26,019 nt of DNA, from positions 140,235,669 through 140,261,687 of the forward strand of contig CM044489.1 of assembly GCA_024364805.1 (NCBI GenBank), in the 5' to 3' direction. Origin of the DNA: Euprymna scolopes. Its lineage: Eukaryota > Mollusca > Cephalopoda > Sepiida > Sepiolidae. A program made the position numbers and the translations under genes. Shown piece by piece: positions 19,358 to 26,019 of this stretch. Numbering within the stretch: the stretch's first letter is position 1; every line of letters begins with the position of its first letter. The notes below the pieces were generated by a model. That model was not told the DNA's origin, ran no database searches, and saw nothing but the letters and a program-made list of their open reading frames with translations.

Positions 19358-20215
19358 TTTTTTTTTACTAGAGGGTGACTGCTTATCAAAGCCGTTAATA
19401 AGCTTGTGAGACAACAACATGACCAGTAATAATGGAACTTAGGTAGGAATTCATTATTTAAGAGGACAGCTCAGCAAGAACTCTCGTAATGCCAAAATCA
19501 AGAGAGAAAGAAAGAAATTTGAAAACGACCATGCCATAGTCAGCTGGGAAGCAGCTACCTGCTATTGAGTTCCAGAGACGGACAGTTCTAGACAAAAAAA
19601 AAAAATCTTTGTGTCATGGAAATTTTGATAATTTTAGACATTGATAAAAAGTATAGGAAAATATCGACAGTTGTTATAGCTAAACGAGTATTTGTGCAAA
19701 TGTTTTGGAGGGAGACCGCAGTCAAGGATTTGCCATTAAAATATCGAGACAACAGAGACAGGCTAGCAACATCTGTTCTGTGATAAAAAGTAAGTAGGTA
19801 TTTATTTGCTTCCTCACTGAGCAAATTAGGCACAAGGCCATTTTTTTAATGTGGAAAGTGAAGGAAGGGGGACCCTTTCCTACGAGAGGGAACTGAATAG
19901 TGACAATTGGTATGGAGGATTTTCCCTAGATTGACCAAAACTGATTGCTACAAGAGCAATGGTCTGATATGTGGGGTTGCCCCTACATATGGTCTTTAGT
20001 GCAGCATCTGTCTGAACAGATACTACACCTTTGATCTTTGATCCCGGGCCAAGAAGGCCCGGGCGTTACCTGATGGCAGGTAAGTCTGAGAAAGAGTGAG
20101 TAAGGAGGCGAAAAGACTTCGCTAACTAAATTTCGAAGACAGTTTTGTACCTGTCAAGGTAGGAAAGAGTACTCTTAGCGGCTCCTCCCCAGATGTGGCA
20201 ACATTAATCCATGGT
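19358..20215 (-). mobile_element. LINE 3' fragment (same family as 1.2 and 23.5 kb), interrupted
   Basis: Minus strand: a region matching CCAGATGTGGCAAC (plus sense, about 20190) and CTGTCAAG sits just after the RT palm, then RTDVASLSLLSRYFNGK (about 19720-19775), then TRLA, then a 3' UTR ending near 19358 with CAGTCACCCTCTAGT and a poly-A. It is interrupted by a 300-bp insertion at 19799-20098 with 10-bp duplications. Removing that insert restores collinearity with the copy at 1.5 kb. Frame damage and an A-rich run make it inactive. Confidence 0.8.
19799..20098 (-). mobile_element. 300-bp retroposon with U2 snRNA-like head and 10-bp TSDs
   Basis: Flanked by AGTAAGTAGG (19789-19798) and AGTAAGGAGG (20099-20108), 9 of 10 identical. 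On the minus strand the head contains two perfect hairpins: TTACCTG/CAGGTAA (20066-20083) and CCCGGGCC/GGCCCGGG with a 5-nt loop (20043-20063). The second ends in GGATCAAAGATCAAAG and then GTGTAGTATCTGTTC (20014-20028), an exact 15-nt match to U2 snRNA including the branch-site-pairing GTAGTA. GGCC-TT-TTGGC also matches U2 stem-loop I. After this comes about 160 bp of unrecognised body with GTAGGGGCAACCCCAC, and a 3' end GCAAATAAATA. This is the structure of a SINE with an snRNA-derived head. It could also be a 5'-truncated LINE tail, but the U2 match makes that less likely. Confidence 0.65.
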
Positions 20216-20687
20216 TAAATTAGGAGTTAAACTAACTAATAAATAGGTAATTTTATTTTATAAACCACAGTGGAAGTGACGTGGACTATGAAATTTAGTA
20301 GCTTCATCGGGTTAGATTATATTTAGTAATCAATATTATAAATGAATTGCGAATAATGAACAATAGACTGAATAATATCTAGCTCGTTTCTACTATTTTA
20401 ACACGGTAATGCATTAAAACGTGTTAGATTTCAAATTTTAACATTAATTTGTATATTCGTGTAATCATGATATAGTTGTGTAGCATGTAATTGCTATGTT
20501 TAAAAATGATCAAACTTTTAGGATTATTATTTATTGAAACAAGAGTTTTTGGAATATTCATTTATGTTTTTATTTTTCTTAGCATGAGATTAATAAGTTT
20601 AGTTAATATCGATTATAGTTTCTAATTGGCAGATATTAAAACTGTCAAATATTGTAAGAACTATTTTTTCCTTAAACTTACTTATAA
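20216..20687. other. Unassigned AT-rich DNA
   Basis: No coding or element signal seen. Confidence 0.55.
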
Positions 20688-20724
20688 TCTTCTTCTTCTT
20701 CTTCGTCTTCTTCTTATTATTATT
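20688..20724. repeat. (CTT)n/(TTA)n microsatellite
   Basis: CTT units with one CGT interruption, passing into TTATTATTA. It lies about 115 bp beyond the 3' end of the minus-strand LINE at 20.84-21.59 kb and could be its tail. Confidence 0.85.
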
Positions 20725-20837
20725 TGTTTCACACAGGTCATCAAATATCTCTATATGAAGACAACCTGTGGTGTTCCCTGAAAGCTGAGTGACAACAAAA
20801 GTCTCCACCTCTTTCGATAACATTTGCAAATGAATTT

Positions 20838-21594
20838 GCTTACTAGTGATTACTCGCTAGCAGCGGCCATTGGTCTACACTGAAATTTCAGTGGCAATAA
20901 GCCTCCACAAGATCTCAGTTCTCTTCGCACTTGCCCAGCAGAGGTCTGGTCAGTGCTCTCGGTCTTTCCATCCTCCTTGACCCTTCTCGTCGGGGTTGTT
21001 TCTAGTGCTCCTACTATTATATATATTATTTTGATTTTCTTCAACTTCCATTTCTTTTCAGCTCTCCGGTTAACTCTGTGTATTTATCCGTTTCTCCTTT
21101 TCTTTGATATTCACCCTGTGGTCATCTGTAACAGCAAAGTCTACGAATTGACAGGACTTTTCTTTCTTGTTCATTATTACATCTGATCTTCTTGCTTGGA
21201 TGGGTTTATCAGTTTGTATGTCCATATCCCATAGGATTTTGTAATTCTCGTTTTATAGTACTGTTGCCGGCTTATGTTTGTACCACTTGTCCGTGCGTTC
21301 GAGATGCAGGTGTTTGCATAATTCCCAGTGTACTGCCCTTCCCAGTTGGTCGTGCCTGTTCTTGTATTCCTTTTGGCCTAGTTTGCTGCATTCATTTACT
21401 ATATAGTTTATCATTTCACCTTTTGTCCACAGAGTCTGCATTTGCTGTTTTATTGTTTTGTTGATCTTTGCTTTGATGTGGTTGGTTCTTATCGAGTTAT
21501 CTTGTACTGCGGTTATTAGGGATTCAATTTCTCGGCTTATGTGTCCTTTTCGCATCCATGTCCAAGTGTTTTGGTTATTTTCATCTTTTGTCAT
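20838..21594 (-). mobile_element. LINE 3' end with probable restriction-like endonuclease region
   Basis: Minus-strand reading frame from 21594 down: MRKGHISREIESLITAVQD, IRTNHIKAKI, then YIVNECSKLGQKEYKNRHD, HWELCK, DKWYKHKPATVL, NENYKILWDMDIQTD, ARRSD, SCQFVDFAV, and after a frame change ELKRKWKLK and IIVGALETTP. This order matches the C-terminal module of non-LTR elements that carry a CCHC knuckle followed by a PD-(D/E)XK-type nuclease (RRPDxV...K...VIDFAVP in intact relatives). Here the first three zinc ligands of the CCHC are replaced and only the last Cys remains. A stop follows PATVL, and ARRSD replaces ARRPD. It is inactive. Clade assignment (R4/Dong-like or related) is from recall and tentative. 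Confidence 0.7.
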
Positions 21595-21836
21595 TCTTCC
21601 GTGTAGTTATTTTTCTTCCTATTTGCCTTTTCTCTTCTTATCCTTTATCTCTCTGTTTTCTGTTTTGTCGATTTTTTCAGTCTCCCGCTGCCACGATTAT
21701 CCTTTTTTTCCTCCTGTGTTGCGTTATGCATTTTTCAAATTCTTTTTACGTCATGCACACAGTGTTCTATACAAACTAGTCCTCTCCCGCTTTCTTTCCT
21801 TTTCACGTAGAGTCGGTCAACATCTTCCTTTTGGAG

Positions 21837-21873
21837 TATTATTATTATTATTATTATTATTATGATTATTATG

Positions 21874-21934
<61 letters not shown>
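21837..21934. repeat. (TAT)n microsatellite
   Basis: 98 bp of TAT units with two TATGAT interruptions near the left end. A pyrimidine-rich stretch (about 21600-21830) precedes it and holds no gene that I can support. Confidence 0.95.
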
Positions 21935-21935
<1 letters not shown>

Positions 21936-22314
21936 TAATTTGCATATACGTGTTATCATGGTGAGGCTTTGACGAATGTAAGTACCAGATATAGATTTTA
22001 CTGATTTTAACTTGATAAAATTATCATTTTATAACTAAAAATTTTTAAATAAGTATATAAAACAAAGCCATTTTTTTCTTTCTTAGTATAAAATTAATAG
22101 ATTTAGTAAAAATGATTAAATCTTATAATTATCAAGTCTAAGTATAAATTTGCCTATTAATAAATTTAATTTGAGATGGATGTTTCCTTTAAGTTTTCTA
22201 TAGTTATACTAACTCAATAATATACATGCAAGTAAAATGGTCGAATTAACGAGTACATACTATTTCTCTATAATAGATGTATGCAAGTATTTAATATATG
22301 GTGGGATGTATATA
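21935..22314. other. Unassigned AT-rich DNA
   Basis: Nothing recognised up to the TA target of the Tc1/mariner element. Confidence 0.55.
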
Positions 22315-22480
22315 CATGGTGTCCAAAAAGTAGCTGAAGAGTTTTGAACTTAAATAGAAACTTTATGATAATATCTTTCTGTAATTTTAACACAATCTGA
22401 TTAAGATATTGGGAAAATTTAAAAAATGCAAAATCCAAGCAATCTTTATTTATGAAAAAAAAATGTCTTTTAAATGTTGT

Positions 22481-22514
<34 letters not shown>

Positions 22515-23088
22515 TACATATTCACCCCAAACAAGGCACATTGCCACTTTAATGTAGGGGGCTACTATCAAGGGAAACATCTACTGGGGTACTATGTAGG
22601 GATTAGGGCAGCGAGATGTTGGTTCACGTTGCACTTGAACTTATGCATGTCAGTACAGTTGGGGAAGCTTCGCATATTTGTGCTCTTTCCAAAACATTAT
22701 TCATGACAGATTACAGAATCTCTGGATTACGATTGAACTTCCTTATTTCGTTCCTTATGTTTTCCTTCAATTTTTGCAGCGGTTGGTGTTTGTTAACATA
22801 GACTCTTTCTTTAAGATATCCACACAGGAAAAAATTGGGGCTAGTCAAGTCTGGGGAACATGGTGGCAATTTGATATTGCCATAGCGAGAGATAATGTTA
22901 TCGTCAGAAAATTGCCTGTAAAGTTTCATGGTGTCTCTCGCCACATGCGAATGTCGTTTAATGGTATACTTATCAATAATTTATTTCCAAAATATTATCT
23001 GTAAAATATTTGAAATAGGGAATAAATATTCATTAATGATAAAATGACAACGATTTTTAAACCCTTCAGTGACATTTTGGACACTCTG
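22315..23088 (-). mobile_element. Tc1/mariner-type DNA transposon, internally deleted
   Basis: Flanked by TA (22313-22314 and 23089-23090). The terminal inverted repeats are about 30 bp and imperfect: CATGGTGTCCAAAAAGT on the left, and on the right (inverted) CAGAGTGTCCAAAATGT. On the minus strand the C-terminal part of an IS630/Tc1/mariner transposase is readable from about 22974: SHVARDTMKL, DDNIISRYGNI, PPCSPDLTSPNFFL, GYLKERVYVNK, ENIRNEIR and ERAQICEA. The closing GQHLKDIFF and stop (22450-22483) lie beyond an inserted LINE fragment. The N-terminal DNA-binding half and the first catalytic Asp are deleted. SPNFF has Asn where relatives have the last catalytic Asp. A stop lies near 22709. 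It cannot move by itself. Confidence 0.8.
22484..22653 (-). mobile_element. Very short LINE insertion with 29-nt poly-A, inside the Tc1/mariner element
   Basis: Minus strand: GACATGCATAAGTTCAAGTG corresponds to GATATGCAGAAGTTTAAATG at about 12406-12425 of the plus-strand LINE, encoding the last residues DM(H/Q)KFKCN(V/I)N. A 3' UTR with ATAGTAGCCCC (also present at 12469) and a run of 29 A residues (T at 22484-22512) follow. It is therefore a 170-bp 5'-truncated copy of the same family as the 10.3-12.5 kb LINE. It splits the transposase remnant. No clear target duplication is visible. Confidence 0.7.
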
Positions 23089-23465
23089 TAGAATAGGTAG
23101 TTTACATATGTCTAGATGATATGCGTGTACACATTTCGAGTTGATTTGAATTACTGGTAGTAGATTTGAGTATATGCATTTTCTGAGCATTTTAAGGTGA
23201 AAGGAAGAGGGTGTAAGAAAATCTCATACGTCTCGCGTTGCTTAGGTGCTCGTCAAAGTACTTTGTCTACTCGTGGGATAAAATGAATAACATGTTTAAT
23301 GAGGTTAATTTCTGATTAACCGATTTTATTCTGTATAATTTCTTTTATTTGATGAATTAGTTTATTTTTATTTTAATTTATTATTTTATGTTTTCCCTAG
23401 TAGGAGTGGCCGAACAATAATTTGCTACAAAAAGAGGTCCGAATAAAATCCGGTAAAGTATCTTC
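23089..23465. other. Unassigned AT-rich DNA
   Basis: No gene or boundary seen between the Tc1/mariner element and the LINE nest. Confidence 0.55.
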
Positions 23466-23688
23466 TTTACAAGGGAGTCACCTCTTATCAAGGTCAAAAG
23501 GCCCTAGAGGATAATGGTTAAGGAGTGTACGGATGTTACGGAGATAGCAGCGTAGTGATCATTAGTGATGTAGATTGAGTCGAATTTAATTATTTAAGGA
23601 GATGGCTCAACAAGAACTTGTTTACATTAGACTTGAGGACGATCATATTGTAGTGAGATGAAAAGTAGGCCAGTGAAACAGTTTCACC
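23466..23688 (-). mobile_element. LINE 3' end, outer copy (distal part)
   Basis: Minus strand: from a C-terminal-domain stretch (VLKSNVNKFLL region, about 23600-23640) through the 3' UTR to CTTGATAAGAGGTGACTCCC and TTGTAAAG at 23466. Judged to be the continuation of the LINE at 24341-25720, from which it is separated by a nested copy of the same family at 23689-24340. Confidence 0.7.
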
Positions 23689-24340
23689 TTTTTTACATGC
23701 GGGTCACCACTTATCAAGGCCCAGGGGCCACACGAGGATAAGGGTTAATAGTTATACATTTGTCATTGTGATTTTAGCGTAGTAAACATTAGTAGGGATT
23801 TTATAGCTTGGATTACTTAGGGGGACAGTTCAATAAGAACTTGTTCACGTTGGACTTGAAGACAATCAGATTGTAATCAGTTGGAAAGCAGGCAAACAGA
23901 ATAGAGTTCCACAGGCGAGCAGTTCTAAGAAAGAAGCCCTGTTCATGGAATCTACGTTTAGGTGTAGGCACAGATAAAGAGTGTGGGAAATTGTTGATAG
24001 TGATTTTTGCTAGACGAGTGTTTTTCATGAAAGTCTAGCGAGAGGGGACCATAGATTGAAGTTCAGATGAGCATTTGCCATGAAAATAACGATAAAGCAA
24101 AGACAGACTCGTTACTTCTCTTCTGTGGGAAAGAGGCCGCAGGGAAGAGAAAAGGGCATCCCCCTACTAAGCCACGAAGTCTATTTTGAACTCTGTCAAG
24201 ACAGGATAAGCTGCTTCTAGCAGTTCCTGCCCAGATGTAGCAACAGCACCCCAGCATTGGCCGAACTTGGCTTTTATATAGGTAGAGAATTACATCAGGA
24301 GTAAGATATCTACTGGAGCGATAGAAGGATCCCAAGCTTT
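23689..24340 (-). mobile_element. LINE, nested inner copy, 5'-truncated
   Basis: Minus strand from 24340: LGSFYRSSRYLTPDVILYLY, KSQVRP, CCYIWAGTARSSLSCLDR, VQNRLRGLV (post-palm RT region), then the C-terminal domain with TRLAKITI, FFLRTARLWNSI and DYNLIVFKSNVNKFLL, and a 3' UTR ending GTGGTGACCCGCATGT plus six A (23689-23694). These are typical jockey/CR1-like C-terminal motifs. It is 5'-truncated, lacks all catalytic motifs and has a frame change near 24040-24060. Confidence 0.85.
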
Positions 24341-25720
24341 GGTTGTGGAGTTTGTTTAGATTTAGCTACAGATATAGAGTGGGGGGAATTGTTGATAGTG
24401 GTTGTAGCTTGACGTGTGCTTTTTGTGAAGGTTTGGCAAGGAGGACCATAGATGAAAGCTCAGAAGAACACTCGCCATGAAAATAACGATAGAGCAGAGA
24501 CAGACTCACTGTCTTTTTATGGGAAAGGAGGTTGAAGGAAGGAAATGAGAGCGTCCTCTACTAGGTTTCGAAGCCGGTTTTGAACTCTGTCAAGGCAGGA
24601 TAGGTGCTCCGAGCGGCTCATACCCAGATGTTGCAACAGTGCTCTATTTTAGGATTTATTTCACTCTTGTACATATAAAAGATTGCATTGGGATTGGGAT
24701 ACTTTTAGAAGCGGTAAAGTGACGCAACCATTTTTATAGCAACATTGGCAACATATTTAATACAAGCCTTCTATTTCAGGTCAGGAGTGAAAGTTAGACT
24801 CCGAATCTTGAGATGAGAGCTATTCTACCAGTTGAGATCAAGGAATCAAGTCTTCTGTAGTGAAAAGATAGAAACTTTATTTTGAATGCGTTAAAGTTAA
24901 ATAACAACCTTTTGCCCACTTGCACAACGTGTTCAAAGTCGAAATAAAGAGACTCAGAGATATTTTGGTCGTTACTTGAATTTTAAGTGTTGCCAGATGG
25001 TGATGTCGTTTGCTCGTATATCGACGAATGAACTCAAAATGTGATCTGGGAAATCATTGTTGAAGATAAGGAAAAGATTTAGGTCCAAAATAGATTCTTC
25101 AGGCACGCCAGCGTTAGTACTTTGAGTATCGGATTTTTACCCATCGATGGCCACTTGTATAAACCTATCAGAAAGAAACGATTTGATGGTTGATAAGACA
25201 TTTCTATATAGTCCATAGATGGAGAGCTTTTGAAATAGACCTTGGTGTCAAACTGTATCAAATGCCACTAATATGTCAAGAGCTATTGCTCTAAAAAGGA
25301 AACATCCCTTGATAAATTCACTTATCATATCTGAAATTACAGTCAGTACATCAGCTGTAGATCCCGCAGGTCGTAAACCATATTGCCTATCTGAGTAGGT
25401 TGTTTCTGATGAGGTGGTTGAAAATTACTCTATTTATCACGGATTCAACCAACTTGCTCATGACACACAAAAGACTAAGATGTCTGTATTGGGATGTAGA
25501 AACTGATATTCAGTATTTTTTAAATACTGGGAAAATTAATGAGTTTTTCCAAGGTGTCGGGAAGCATTTCTCTTTTAAGCATCGAGTGAACAACTTTGCA
25601 AAAATAGGCGCTAGTTGAGTATTGACTGGAATATTGTCAGGAATCTTTGCTTTGCTGGTGTGACAATATCACGAACAAGCAGTTTATTTGTCTGTTTTTT
25701 TTTTATGGGACGCATAACTG
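24341..25720 (-). mobile_element. LINE, outer copy: RT domain
   Basis: Minus strand: APIFAKLFTRCLKEKCFP with WKNSLIFPVFKK (about 25520-25605), SQYRHLSL, VMSKLVESVINRV and FNHLI (25410-25490), STADVLTVISDM (about 25350), ALDILVAFDTV (25250-25290, with the first catalytic Asp), LSIYGLYRNV, SFLSDRFIQVAIDG, NAGVPEESILDLNLFLIFNNDFPD (quoted as NAGVPEESILDLNLFL), then a C-terminal part with LYKI-type remnants and LDRVQ-equivalent sequence near 24580. There are several frameshifts and stops, including TGA in place of the conserved Trp of VWH. The YADD box is decayed beyond reading. It is cut at 24341 by the nested copy and continues at 23466-23688. Confidence 0.8.
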
Positions 25721-25984
25721 AAGCATATTCTATAATTACACTTTGAAAAGATTGCTGAGTCAAAGTAAAAACAGAATTACACTCCCATGAACTGTTTTCG
25801 CCTTCGTATACAGCTAACATAGGAATTATCATTCAGCCGTAAAAATCGATAAGTCCGGTTGATGTATACGATTAAATATCGATACTTTGCAATTGTGTTC
25901 TATGGGTTCTTTTATTGTTCATTAAACCGGAAAATATGTCATTTTTATGCTGTAGAAAAGCAGTGACTTCTATGTTCAGTCCAA

Positions 25985-25987
<3 letters not shown>
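25721..25987. other. Unassigned; upstream edge of the LINE uncertain
   Basis: RT homology fades above about 25720. A T9 run lies at 25697-25705. The minus-strand open frame at 25611-25832 is at least partly LINE sequence read out of frame. Confidence 0.45.

Positions 25988-26019
<32 letters not shown>
25988..26019. repeat. (AC)n microsatellite, runs off right edge
   Basis: At least 16 AC units up to the last base of the window. Confidence 0.95.

Noticed and set aside
21458-21865. 135-codon hydrophobic open frame, possible membrane protein
   Set aside because: It runs over pyrimidine-rich sequence antisense to the LINE 3' end; Phe/Leu/Ser richness follows from base composition and there is no homologous motif.

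Overview
The window looks like non-coding DNA from an animal nuclear genome. It is AT-rich, full of microsatellites, and packed with decayed transposons from every major non-LTR and DNA class. I found no intact host gene and no convincing host exon. The mix of repeats fits a mollusc, and most likely a cephalopod: jockey/CR1-like LINEs, tRNA-derived SINE heads, long (CAT)n tracts, and Helitron-like elements ending in a GC hairpin plus CTAG. That assignment rests on recall of repeat styles, not on a database search.

Layout. 1-302: the 5' end of a minus-strand Helitron-like element carrying an 83-bp tandem repeat. 1.18-1.79 kb: a LINE 3' end. 1.93-2.12 kb: a pure (CAT)n tract. 4.09-4.69 kb: a 5S-rRNA-like repeat, a palindromic (CTA)n/(TAG)n microsatellite and two tRNA-like SINE heads. 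5.45-6.69 kb: three head-to-tail Helitron-like units. 6.76-6.99 kb: a foldback element flanked by TTAA. 8.5-9.35 kb: more Helitron-type 3' ends. 10.34-12.54 kb: the longest LINE, plus strand, with much of its reverse transcriptase. 14.48-14.72 kb: a 5S-rRNA-like and a U2-snRNA-like sequence side by side on the minus strand. 15.11-15.83 kb: a non-autonomous Helitron-like element with internal repeats. 17.65-18.17 kb: a short LINE with clean 13-bp target duplications inside a 95-bp tandem dimer. 19.36-20.22 kb: a LINE fragment holding a 300-bp retroposon whose head resembles U2 snRNA. 20.84-21.6 kb: the 3' end of a LINE with an apparent restriction-like endonuclease. 22.3-23.1 kb: a Tc1/mariner remnant that received a LINE insertion. 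23.47-25.72 kb: a LINE with a second copy of its own family nested in it.

There is no operon or pathway here. The interest lies in how the elements stack. The window holds a tRNA-derived, a 5S-derived and a U2-derived class of short repeat, including a U2-5S pair. It also holds several nested insertions whose order can be read, and Helitron tandem units in which the terminal hairpin of one copy is perfectly paired by changes on both arms.
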